Below, in pieces: positions 19,064 through 29,085 of a stretch of 64,000 bases of DNA (within the stretch, counting starts at the first letter, position 1; each line of letters begins with the position of its first letter). Source of the DNA: Aphrocallistes beatrix (Eukaryota > Porifera > Hexactinellida > Sceptrulophora > Aphrocallistidae); NCBI GenBank assembly GCA_963281255.1, contig OY725490.1:6138001-6202000 (forward strand), given 5' to 3'. The notes beneath the pieces are model-generated. The model did no database searches and had not been told where the DNA came from. It saw nothing but the letters and a program-made list of their open reading frames with translations. The position numbers and the translations under genes are program-made.

Positions 19064-19648
19064 AAATTTCCCGGGAATTTTCAAATGTGGAAACTTTCCA
19101 GGAAACTTTCCGGGAATATTCCCGGGAATTTATAAGACCTGGAAATTTCTGCATAGTGTTTAAATAAATCTGATTGTTCCCGAGGCATTTCTCTGAGGTA
19201 AATAAATTGAATTCAATTAAAACCTTTCTTTATTTGCCTCTGAATACTCAACAAATAAAGGAAAAATGTAAATTATACAACCAGTGCCGAACTGATTCAA
19301 GATGGATCAATAATAAATGTAATACAAAATCGAATACTAGTTGTAAGTATAAGTTATCCGATTCTTCTATATACGTACATATAACAATCGGGAAACCTAT
19401 CAAATAGTCTAACAATACGTTTCTGACTAGTCATTACAGTCAGGATCGCTTATTATGAACCACCAGGGGACCGTTACGAAGTGAGTAATTCGAATGTGGA
19501 GAGTGCTGATTTGAATCTAAATTAATTGTATCTTTTCCTGATTAAATACGTACTCTCCGAAAACATCTACCCAATGGACATTTGAACAAATTTCACGAAA
19601 TTCTTTTTGAGTATGTATACATGTATGTATATTTATTTGTAATATAAT
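19064..19648. other. intergenic AT-rich region
   Basis: At 19064-19150 there is a cluster of CCCGGGAATTT/GGAAACTTTCC words, resembling the end of a hAT-like element. The rest shows no gene or clear repeat. Confidence 0.3.
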
Positions 19649-19657
19649 CTTGTTGTT

Positions 19658-20007
19658 GAATGGTGGACACTTCGTCGCATTGACATTTCGTCCTCTGAAC
19701 ATTAGTTACCGGACAACGGGTAGCGGAACTTTCGTCCCTGGATTTCGTCACGCGGAATTTTCGTACCAAATGAAATACTCCTTTCGCATCTACTTATTTC
19801 TCAATCAAAAGCCTTCATTTTCACCCTTTTTTTCAAACAGACTCCACTCCAAAAGCCTCAACTTCCGTTCGTTACACATTAGTACCGTTTATTTTAGTCT
19901 GTAATGAGGCGAAATTCCCGTGAAACAGAGACGAAAATTCCGCTACACATTTTCCGGTAACTAATGTTCAAAGGACGAAATTTCCGGCCACGAAATGTCC
20001 ATTTACC
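19658..20007. mobile_element. TTCGT-rich element with exact 9-bp target duplication
   Basis: Inverted ends GAATGGTGGACACTTCGTC / GGTAAATGGACATTTCGTG, with arms running to ~19730. An exact 9-bp direct repeat CTTGTTGTT flanks it (19649-19657, 20008-20016). The word GGACACTTCGT is also the core of the 16-bp minisatellite in the MULE-like element at 24726-25649, so the two are likely related. Confidence 0.8.
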
Positions 20008-20016
20008 CTTGTTGTT

Positions 20017-21203
20017 AAACATATGTTGATTCCTAGATAATTTCGCTTTGTGGTGCCGCTGTTAGTTGGAAACATGCTTCAGCTCCACCACCTCAATAGT
20101 TATCACATATCGTCATTATAACCATTATTGCAATCAGTATTTCATTATAGATACTATATCAGGTGCAAGGAATTTATTGCTATTGATTGTTTTTACAGTC
20201 GGCATAGCTAACATTTCAATTTATCTTGACTTGTTTTGAAACTTCAATACATTACTAATGACTACAAGTTCGTACCCTAGGATACATCAATTTAATAGCT
20301 TTGATTGTATTATCAAATAATGAGATTATAATTAGGAAACACCGCCGCCCGCTCTCCCACTGAAGGTCATTCTGAAATTGAAATATATTTTATTTTGACA
20401 GTGGGCTAGTATAAAGAGAAGATAATGTTCCGTTAGCACGTACTAGGAGGGACATACGTACACTCGGATAAGACGTACTTTTTTCAAATTTCCCGTAATA
20501 ATACGTCTTATCTCAGTTCAATTATATATAGACAGATCAATGCTTAGTTTTGATGTTGTCTAATTGTGTTCAACATCATTAAATGATTATAACATTATTC
20601 AAAATTATTCTGATAACATCATTTAGAATAATTGGGACATTAGCCACCTATTTGAGTTATTTAAATACGCTGTACCTATCAAATACAGTGTTTTGTGTAT
20701 TTTAATTTGATGGACAATATCTGCAATCTCGTATCAGTATAGATGGCTCAACTTGAGATGCTGGATCATCATGTGAGAACGAACCTCAGTTCAGGGTAGG
20801 GAATCGAGTTTATGTGTGACAATTTTATAACGTAATACTCGTTAGACCTCAATTCACTATATATTTAACTTACAGAATACTTGTATGGGCTGAGTGACAA
20901 TGTCGCAGACTCTAGGGATAATAATAAGCACCGTTTTCAGTGGATTCAGTGGATAGGGATAATAATAAGCAGCGTTTTCAGTGGAGAATGCTACACATTT
21001 CAGACCGATTTAGCAGCATTTTGGGAAAGAGATATGACTCTCAGGTTGCGTCAAACGGGGTATTTACTTGCAGAGAGGGTGGCTATCGAGGTTTAGGTTA
21101 GAAAATACCAAACCACGGATCTCAGGAGTTTTTAAGCTAGCGGTATTCTCGTTAGTGACATATAAGTATTCTGTTTAACTTATTATTAGCTTATGACATT
21201 GCG
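20017..21203. other. intergenic region with a local duplication
   Basis: The word GGGATAATAATAAGCA followed by CGTTTTCAGTGGA occurs twice in tandem (about 20917-20985). A weak open frame at 20881-21096 runs through this duplication and has no recognisable family. The remainder is AT-rich and empty. Confidence 0.35.
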
Positions 21204-22135
21204 ATGCTCAATAACACCTCTAAGAGAGAAAACATATCAGATTCCACCACAGGTGTCTCCCTAGCAGATAATGAACAGTGTGTTGAGGATTGTAACGACA
21301 GAAAGAAGAATAAAATTGAATCTGATGAAGTAGGAGTTAGGGTAGGGAGACCGCAGTTCATATTCGGGGAGCAGGGTAGCTCGGTGAACTCTGTCAATGG
21401 ATCCTACCACTTCAGTCTCCATCCATCTAAACACCTGATTGTGTTCTGCAATAGCGAGTTTGATTGTACACACTAGATGGATATTACGTCACGAGTGTAT
21501 CTCACTCCAGCATTATCAATCCGATCGAGGTAGCTATCACAGAAGATCTGATGTACGTTACATACGATAATTTGATTTCAAGTTTCTTGATGCAATTCTC
21601 TGATTTGAATATTAGGAAATTGAAGTTATGTTCACCTCACGGCTGTGAGATGTGGAATCCTCGCGGGTTAGAATGCGACCATGATGGGAATGTCTTTTTC
21701 ATCGATGAATTCGGACACCGTGTCATCATGGGGAGTCCCGATTTGGTAAATTATCGCGAAATTGATTTGAATGGTGTGTGTGCAGAACCTGTAGATCTTT
21801 TAATCCAGTCGAATCAGCTGATTCTTCTCTCTCAATCCCCTCCTAACACCACTTCTATATCTCTTTCCAAAAATACGTTTAATGCGTCCAATCTTGAAGA
21901 GTATCTTCTGAATCCATCTTCATTTTGTCCAGATAGAGAAGGAGGAATCGTAATCGCTGATAGTTCTCCGAATATTTTGAAAGTGTTTAATTTCGCAAAT
22001 AAACTAACATTTATAAAGCTTGAAATGTGTATTCCTTCTTTTGCTCGATTGAATCGGATAGCAATGACAAGAGATTCTGATTTAATTATCCTTTCAGAAG
22101 ATTGTATCTTTTCCGTGCATATTTTGCCCAATTAA
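21204..22135 (+). pseudogene. NHL-repeat gene interrupted by a frameshift
   Basis: The first frame (21204-21476, from ATG) has a polar N-terminus followed by an NHL-type strand, PQFIFGEQGSSVNSVNGSYH. It stops at 21474. The propeller continues in another frame from ~21464 (LYTLDGYYVTSVSHSSIINP), through repeats such as NPRGLECDHDGNVFFIDEFG and REGGIVIADSSPNILKVFN, to the stop at 22135. Merging the two needs one lost or gained base near 21460-21470, so it is either a recent pseudogene or a sequencing error. There is no obvious coiled coil, and the total is shorter (~305 residues) than the other NHL proteins here. Its 3' part is copied at 1466-1640. Confidence 0.7.
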
Positions 22136-22163
22136 AAAATAGTCTATTCTTATTCTTGTTATA

Positions 22164-22665
22164 CAAGCGCGCTTCGCTTACTTGCGCAGCGCGGCTGGCG
22201 GACACTTTGTGTCCGCCGGAGATGCCCTTTGGGCGCCTGTGGTCACCATTGATTAATTATATGGGAGATAACATCTCTAAATACATATGACTTACTGTTA
22301 AAATCTAAATCGCACGAAAAATCACCAAATTTATCAATTTTTAAAATTTTGATGAGTAATGATGACGTCATAAAAAAGTGATGTGTCATCATTTTTTGAT
22401 GATAGATGCATCATATGTGAGGTATGTTAGTATACAGATTCTATTAAAATTTCAGCCTTCTATCTCCTATAATGGCTGAGTTATGCTCGAATAACTGTAT
22501 TGCTTAACCTTTTTAAAATGTGACAATGACGTCATAATTCCATGATGAGTCGACATTTTGCTCCGAGCTCAGAACTTACTGGAGCCATAGCCAAAAAACT
22601 CCCACATGCAAAAAATTAGCTTTCTGTGTCCGGCAGTTTCTTCAATCAATTCGTTACAGAGATAT
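22164..22665 (-). mobile_element. Helitron-like element
   Basis: The minus-strand copy lies 28 bases after the NHL stop. Its 3' end (hairpin region with AAGCGCGCTTG) is at 22164, followed by the GGCGGACAC/GTGTCCGCC hairpin and two TGACGTCA sites. The 5' end stops at the AACGAATTGATTG block without the TCCTTAC terminus, where a mariner-like end begins. Confidence 0.5.
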
Positions 22666-22666
22666 A

Positions 22667-22885
22667 CAGGGTGCGCCAAAAGTTCTGCAACAATAAATTT
22701 TACTTAATTGATTTGACCAAGATAATTTAGTTTAACTTTAAATCGGTTTGCATCTATGGAATCTAGCACTCTTCTAGTTTATTGAATTATTATATACCCG
22801 GGACTCCAATAATCTGATTTCAAAAATGTCAAGTTCGAAAATAACTATTTTTTCCTGATTAAAAATATTTTTATATTCCTAAAGT
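22667..22885. mobile_element. mariner-like MITE, left part, cut by the gap
   Basis: It begins CAGGGTGCGCCAAAAGTTCTGCAACAA next to TA and resembles the left end of the complete element at 44269-44861. The right end would lie in or beyond the N run. Confidence 0.55.
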
Positions 22886-23085
22886 NNNNNNNNNNNNNNN
22901 NNNNNNNNNNNNNNNNNNNNNNNNNNNNNNNNNNNNNNNNNNNNNNNNNNNNNNNNNNNNNNNNNNNNNNNNNNNNNNNNNNNNNNNNNNNNNNNNNNNN
23001 NNNNNNNNNNNNNNNNNNNNNNNNNNNNNNNNNNNNNNNNNNNNNNNNNNNNNNNNNNNNNNNNNNNNNNNNNNNNNNNNNNNNN
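22886..23085. other. assembly gap, 200 N
   Basis: Exactly 200 N. A short minus-strand frame beside it (23086-23241) is not recognisable. Confidence 0.98.
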
Positions 23086-23570
23086 AAGCTTCCTCCGAGT
23101 TTGATCAGCCAAGGTTGACAGCATCCGTTTTAGTCCCTCTGCGAAGTACTCTATCAACCAATGCCAGTTCTCGGAGCAGCTGAAATTAATCGAAGAGCAA
23201 GAACTTATCATAAACTGAGAAGGGAAAAAGTATTGAATCATTAACAGCTAGAAGTAGTTTGTGTAGATCTTTAATTTAGATAAATTTAGAAATGTTGCAC
23301 TGTTAGGCATACCGGCCTGGATCAAATTTATACATCAAATGATGTGTTATGAAATTGAAGCAATATTATCGAATAGAATGACGTACAAAACAAGTTAGAT
23401 GCTAATCTCTATGTATTGTAATGTCATAAGTGTTGATATTTCAAAGAAAAATAGACTATATGTCGATAATTAGAAGCTAACGAATATTTAAGCCACCTCT
23501 GGAGGTTACTTAAAGTTGTTACTTAAGTCTAAACTTAAGCACAAACTTAAATCTTAGTGAATACCGATCT
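23086..23570. other. AT-rich flank, nothing recognised
   Basis: It ends in a run of related words (ACTTAAGT, AAACTTAAG) that leads into the inverted repeat of the THAP transposon. Confidence 0.3.
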
Positions 23571-24342
23571 CGGCAAAAACGAGTTAAGTTCGAACTTAGT
23601 GCTTAACTAGGTTGCTTAAAGTTCGTACTTAAGTTCGTACCATGGCCTACTTAACTCAGGCCTCACAGTAGAATGTGAAATTTGGACCAGGGATGCGATC
23701 GAAGCCGAACAATGAAATACCTACTTTTCAATATTTCGTGGCAATTTTAGTACATAATGATTTGAGTGATAGCCTTGAGCGTTCACATTTGATCTAACCC
23801 TCATTAATTTCTATTTTAAATGTCTCCATCATACTATACTATATTGAGTATTGAAGTGATATATATATATTTCATTTAAATAATTGAAGTAAACAAGACA
23901 ATACTATTACAATCACAGTTAATAATGTATTAAAACAGTTTTACAATACATAAACTTTCTTTCGATCATTTTAGCGCTGTTGTTGTCTCCGATTAACAAA
24001 TTGAGGGTTGAGTTACTGGTATGTGAGAAAGGTTGGCCGTGCTTACAGCTGAACTAAATAAAGAAAAATAAAATAACACATACTATATTAAAATATTAGG
24101 ATATCAAGAGTTAAATTTTTTCAATTTACGTTCTTCAATTCCTCTACATACTACCATGGAATTCTAATTTTTTACTTTATTAGCTATCATACAATTTCAT
24201 GAAACAAATAACAACCTACGTAGAATCGAAAAACGAGGAATATTGTAGGAAGGACATGTATTTTCCCAGGCATCACAATCATTGCTATCTACTATGTATT
24301 GAGTTTAAAGCAAGCTCGACTAGAATTTTCCTCGCTGGCCCT

Positions 24343-24712
24343 TCATGGTAACAGACGAACAATGCAGGACCATTTTTTCTGAAGGCTAGAGACCATGATA
24401 GCAATTACAGTTTTCGTAGGATTATCTGGACATATATTGGATCCTATAATTTTGCCTCCCTTGTATGATATACCGGGTTTTACGTGAATTTCATCCATTT
24501 GAAGGATGACATGTTTTTGTTCATTCGAAAAAGAACACGTTGCTTGCCTCAGGAATGGAAAGAATTCATTTTCGAGCCCAAATGAAGAGTACAATTTTTA
24601 AAGTATTGAAGTGAGGAAGTGATAGGCAAGGAATGTGCTGGAGATACTATAACAAGCTGCCGAGATCAGATGTGTTTTAAGAGATAATATTTGTGTGAGT
24701 ATGTTGTATCTA
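24343..24712 (-). pseudogene. THAP/P-type transposase, catalytic-domain fragment
   Basis: The clear part (24343-24594) contains ILQMDEIHVKPGISYKGGKI followed by TKTVIAIMVSSLQKKW. This is the P-element RNase-H-like pattern (DE(M/I)xxxx..-YxGG, then a hydrophobic strand), in which the Asp of MDE is the first catalytic acid. Upstream, the reading continues with one stop through a segment resembling the region between the zinc finger and the catalytic core (RYNILTQILSLKTHLISAAC). The remaining C-terminal part and later catalytic residues are not found. Broken by stops and by the nested element, so non-functional. Confidence 0.65.
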
Positions 24713-24725
24713 CGTCTATTTTGGG

Positions 24726-24846
24726 ATACGGACAGTTCGTTACACGGACACTTCGTTACACGGACACTTCGTTACATGGACACTTCGTTACATGGACACT
24801 TCGTTACATGGACAGTTCGTTACATGGACAGTTCGTTACATGGATA
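24726..24846 (+). repeat. 16-bp minisatellite, left array
   Basis: About seven tandem copies of TTCGTTACAYGGACAS. Open frames through this block are translations of the repeat (HFVTWT-type), not genes. Confidence 0.95.
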
Positions 24847-25008
24847 TTTCAACATGAAGTCTCTGAGGAAGCAAACAATTTTTTGAGAGATCTCCTGCGA
24901 ACTCTTACAAATTAAGTGTTAAATTCACTTTCAATTATTCTATTAGAATGTGCCTTTACTACTCACTCTGGCTTCTAATTGTTTTGTGGTTGTCAAATGT
25001 GACCAAAA

Positions 25009-25371
25009 GTGAGCAGAATAAACATTGTGAAGTATATGCTGCGAGTAATTGGTGATGTTACCCATTGGCAGTGTGAAAAGAGAGATTCTTGTAAAGCGAG
25101 GATACATACTAAAGGTAGTGTAATCATCAAACGCACCAATGAACATCTTCATGATGCAGAGATGACACATATTCGTAATTTGGAAGTAAAGGTTGGGATA
25201 AAACGGAGAGCGAGAGAGAGTAATGATCCTGTTCATCATATTGTTGGTGATGAGCTTCAAGATGCAGCAACGGAAACTGTAGTCAAACTTCCAAAAATAG
25301 ATAGTCTTAAGCGCACGATACGACGAAGGGTCCATGTAACGAACTGTCCATGTAACGAACTGTCCATGTAA
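25009..25371 (+). pseudogene. FLYWCH-type zinc-finger fragment
   Basis: Around residues 18-50 the frame reads THWQCEKRDSCKARIHT and then HLHDAE. W-x-C, C-x-AR-x-H-T and the H-x-H pair are the FLYWCH hallmark. FLYWCH fingers commonly head Mutator-like transposases and domesticated derivatives, which fits the surrounding element. No catalytic domain follows: the frame runs into the 16-bp array and stops. No ATG precedes the finger, so this is an internally deleted remnant. Confidence 0.65.
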
Positions 25372-25649
25372 CGAAGTGTCCTGTAACGAAGTGTCCGTGT
25401 AACGAAGTGTCCGTGTAACGAAGTATCCAGTAACGAACTGTCCATGTAACGAACTGTCCATGTAACGAAGTGTCCTGTAACGAAGTGTCCTGTAACGAAG
25501 TGTCCGTGTAACGAACTGTCCATGTAACGAACTGTCCATGTAACGAAGTGTCCGTGTAACGAAGTGTCCTGTAACGAAGTGTCCGTGTAACGAAGTGTCC
25601 GTGTAACGAAGTGTCCAGTAACGAACTGTCCGTAACGAACTGTCCGTAT
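25331..25649 (-). repeat. 16-bp minisatellite, right array (inverted)
   Basis: Around twenty copies of the same unit on the opposite strand (GTCCATGTAACGAACT and variants, some shortened by two bases to GTCCTGTAACGAAGT). Long minus-strand frames across it are repeat translations. Confidence 0.95.
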
Positions 25650-26166
25650 TCCGTCTATTTTTGGGAACAAGACTGTTTCTAATTGGCATTGAATGAATTG
25701 GAGTCGACAAATTTCTGGATGCTTAGATGTTTCCACATCCGAACTGGTATGCATAATATCAATGGCTTGTTGGATATGAACATTCGCTGATGATATATGG
25801 GAAGCAGTACATATATTCAGAATTCTTAGATGGCTCACATTGATAAGGCGCACTAGAAATTTCATTCACAAGTAATTCAAGTTGTCGAATATCACTTAGG
25901 CAACTGAGCGAATGTAGAAAAATCACATTTTTACAAAAGGCCTTGATAAAAAGATCGAACGTTACTACCAAATAAACATCAACTAGTATACTAGAATTAT
26001 CTAAACTAGGACGCATAAAATCAAGCTATGTTCATCTGGGTACCATAATGACCAGGTTTTAGGTAAAGAAATAAGTGATAACTTACCTTGCATTTCCTGG
26101 AAGCAGCTAACCTTGAATCTCTCTTTTTCTTCTGGATCAGATCTCAGGCTAAGTAAGTGTCAAAGC

Positions 26167-26541
26167 TTAATTGAGGAATTCGTCATCTTTTGAGTCGAGA
26201 GACCGACGACTTCGCTTAGCTGCAGATTGGGAGTGGTATGAGGGACATCTTGGTAGAAAGACTGGTACAGCATCATCCTTCAGCTTTGGGTTCACTCTAG
26301 GGATTCCGCGAAAAGTACTTTCTCCGTTGGGAACCTTGTGCGTATACTCGATATCTTCAGTCCTAAAGTGCTTCACGCAGACGTAAACAGCCTTTAACTC
26401 GTCTATATCATCTCTGCGGAGTGCCCGAACCAAAGCGTGTCTAAGTTGATCTGGTTTCTGTGGCATCTTGAAAAGAGACACGATCTTCAGACTTGTAGTT
26501 ACACTTGCAGCCAGGTGCCGAGCAACTGGTCGGCATTTCAA
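26167..26541 (-). pseudogene. THAP zinc-finger fragment of the transposase
   Basis: The peptide reads SLFKMPQKPDQLRHALVRAL, then VCVKHFRTEDI (the C-x2-H pair) and DDAVPVFLPRCPSY (the AVP box that ends THAP domains). The first cysteine pair is incomplete, and no ATG begins the frame except internal ones, so an upstream exon is lost or decayed. A serine/arginine-rich tail follows. THAP domains bind the subterminal DNA of P-type transposons. Confidence 0.65.
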
Positions 26542-26845
26542 ATGTAAGTACGTAGCTAGTGCAAAAGAGAAATGTATGTAAATATTTATTATTATGATTA
26601 AATCATATATGAATGCTATTTTTACAAATTAAAGTATATACGAACATGATTGTATGAAAATGTTATGGGTAATTGTGAATAGATAAACATGAATAAAATA
26701 TTGTGGTTAATTAACAATTACCGGCTTCGACTGCATCCCTGGTACAATATTTCCATTCTACTGTGAGGCCTGAGTTAAGTAGGCCATGGTTAAACTTTGA
26801 AGTAACCGTTAAGCACTAAGTTCGAACTTAACTCATTTTAACAAC

Positions 26846-27937
26846 AATAATATCTGACTTTCAGAACGGACGGAAGTACATTCCATAGGTACACTACTAA
26901 CATAGGAACTGACGAAGAAGAGTGGTGCGGCAGAGCTGGACCACTCTGAAAGTGCTACTCACCTGCCAGCCCGCACCACGTATGCCATCCCTGAAACTCC
27001 TTCCCCCATCTGTCACGTTTGTCACATTTTAATCACACCTTCCTCCCCTCCCCTCCCCTTGAAACGCCACGCAATGTTCGAACAATCCTCTAACGGCTTT
27101 GGAAAGATCTTGACGAGACTAAGTTTAGCTTTTCTTCTAAGAATTGATTAGAAAACTGTTAATAAGTTTAAGATGTAAGATATCGCAATCTTCGATTAAT
27201 ACCCAGGCAATTATTAATTTTTAGATCCATTATCTACCTGATGAAAATTTTATTCTAGGAACTCTTCAATTAATGTATGTGATTAGATATATGGGAAGAC
27301 TCACACAGTTGTAATTCCCACCGCGCGATTGCAAACAAGGAGTATTTACGAACTATAACTATTTCCACTTATACCCAGAGGTGTAGTCAATAAATGAATT
27401 GAATTTTAGGGTGCGACAAGGGTGTGGCACAAATTTCTTGTGTACCTTGGCTGCATGTGTCGTACCGTTGCTACGCTTCTGCCCATCTCATTCATCAAAT
27501 GCGGGGCAGTACTCGAAAATATAGACATAAGTCAAAATACTGCGGATAGTGGCTAACTAGGCTGCCATTGAGCAAGACATACACGAGTATACACTAATTA
27601 TCATAGAATACTTGGAGCTTATCAGCCTATCAATTTGCACTCGTAACAAGATGCTTCTACTCATATTATTGCAGGCTAATTAGTACCACAGTTCAAAGCT
27701 GTATCTTATAGTTTAATTCCCTAATACTGCAGTCTGTATTTTAGCAGAATGTTCATTTCACATGAATAATCATGACGAAATAACTGTTTTAAAGTTAATT
27801 AGTTTATATCAAATACTAACAGCGATTTTAGAGACAATAAAGTTGTTACTTAAGGTCTCTTCCATATCTCTTATTTTAGAACTCGTATATTAAAATAATT
27901 AATGTTGCTATCATCAAGCAATTGGCTTCTAGTAATC
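26846..27937. other. intergenic, nothing recognised
   Basis: It includes a short C-rich run (CCTCCCCTCCCCTCCCCTT, ~27040). No gene, no inverted repeat noticed. Confidence 0.35.
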
Positions 27938-28080
27938 CAGGGTTGCCGTGGGAATTCCCATGGGAAAACCCACAGATTCCCATATGGGATGGGAATGACT
28001 TTAAGCATATGGGTATTCCCACATGTGGGGTTTCTGTGGGTTTTCCTGTGGGTTTCTGTGTTTTTTCCTGCGCAACCCTG
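27938..28080. mobile_element. hAT-like short element with internal CCCA/TGGG repeats
   Basis: CAGGGTTGCCGTGGGAATTC ... CCTGCGCAACCCTG: inverted CAGGGTTGC ends with several near-palindromic CCCACAGA/TCTGTGGG words inside. A shared 7-base word GCTTCTA lies on both sides but is offset on the left, so the target duplication is uncertain. Confidence 0.5.
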
Positions 28081-28486
28081 GCTTCTACAGGAACTAACAG
28101 CAAAATAGATGGTAACTACAAAACTGAATGCATTTCTACCATCTCTGTTAATAATATAATAATAATAACAATAATAAAAATATTTCAGGAACCAGAAACC
28201 CTCGCATTGATCTGTCCTAGGCGGTTGGCAGGTGGTATGCATTTGAATGTGATCTGTTAATTTGATAATATTATAATTCGGTACATTGTGTAGTAGTTAA
28301 CTAATCACATTCATTCCAGTGGAATGTATCTCTAAATGCTCCCGGGATTTTAAAGCTAAATCCAAGGATTTGAATCAAATTATGCTCCTATCAATCGGAA
28401 ATATGAATAATTTCAAGAATAGCAAGACCAACAGAATTAGACACTTCAACGTGTAAAATTGTAAATATGATTAGCATCTATGGCAG

Positions 28487-28655
28487 CGGTATTCAACCTT
28501 TTTTGGTTGTGGACCCCCTATAGTAATTTTCCTATATTCTATGGACCCCCTTCTATTAACCGTAATACAAAATTTAGAATCCTGTGGACCTCTGATATCT
28601 TCTGTGGATCACTAAGGGGTTCATGGACCCCAGGTTGGGAATCTAGGGGTTTCTG
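28487..28655. repeat. decayed hAT-like element (TTCAACC...GGTTGGGAAT)
   Basis: CAGCGGTATTCAACCTTTTTTGG at the left and GGACCCCAGGTTGGGAATC at the right, with repeated GTGGACCCCC words between them. The pattern is typical of hAT termini, but the ends are worn and no duplication is visible. Confidence 0.35.
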
Positions 28656-29085
28656 TTAAAATCCAGGGAAATGTTTTAAAATCCATCCATGGATTTCTGC
28701 TCCCAAATCTAGGGAAATGTCATAAAGGGCTGCGTATGCAAATATCCAATATTTATTGGCGAACAATTTTTAAAATTATAATGGTAAAATGGATACAACT
28801 ACTATATGAATTGATGATTGTTATTTTTTTTAAAAAAGACATCCAAATGACATGACGGTATCAGGTCTAGAGACTTAGTAAGAATAAAGAATATGCATTA
28901 ATTTAATCTATACCTAAATCTACATATTGAACAGTATATACATATTAAAATATACAATATATTAGAATTTCTAGTGAAGAGAGATAGTAGACTTAGTGTA
29001 GTAGGACAAATAAGAATTCTGATGAGTTGCTGACTAGGATAGTAATGCATGAAGATAAGAATTATAGAACATCGTAGAGTTGATA

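Larger units (their letters stand above)
24726..25649 (+). mobile_element. MULE-like element with minisatellite terminal inverted arrays, nested in the THAP transposase
   Basis: It begins ATACGGACAGTTCGTTAC and ends with the exact inverse. Inside each end is an array of a 16-bp unit (TTCGTTACATGGACAC and variants), on opposite strands left and right. Between them lies a FLYWCH-type coding fragment. Flanks are imperfect direct repeats CGTCTATTTTGGG (24713-24725) and CGTCTATTTTTGGG (25652-25665). That sequence is part of the split transposase frame, so the direct repeat is a target duplication of about 9 or more bases. Confidence 0.75.
23571..26845 (-). mobile_element. P-element-like (THAP) DNA transposon, decayed
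   Basis: Inverted ends of at least ~135 bases: left GAGTTAAGTTCGAACTTAG (23571) through CATGGCCTAC (23641), GGCCTCACAGTAGAATG and GGACCAGGGATGCGATCGAAG (to ~23705); the right end repeats these inverted (26712-26845). The minus strand encodes a THAP-type DNA-binding piece (26167-26541) upstream of a P-type catalytic piece (24343-24712), the normal order. A second transposon (24726-25649) splits the transposase. No exact 8-bp duplication is visible, so the outer limits are uncertain. The terminal words are shared with the foldback elements at 5078 and 37193. Confidence 0.65.

Noticed and set aside
24691..24915. Open frames across the left minisatellite array
   Set aside because: They are translations of the 16-bp repeat in several frames at once (16 is not a multiple of three, so the peptide cycles); not genes.
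24726..25649. CRISPR array
   Set aside because: Regular short repeats, but they are adjacent tandem units without unique spacers, the DNA is eukaryotic, and no cas genes are present.
24943..25865. Long minus-strand frames of up to 255 residues across the right array
   Set aside because: Repetitive TSLHGHFVT-type peptides produced by the minisatellite; only short non-repetitive flanks could be coding.
27871..28260. Overlapping frames over the CCCA/TGGG repeats
   Set aside because: Low-complexity hAT-like element; the frames arise from its internal repeats.
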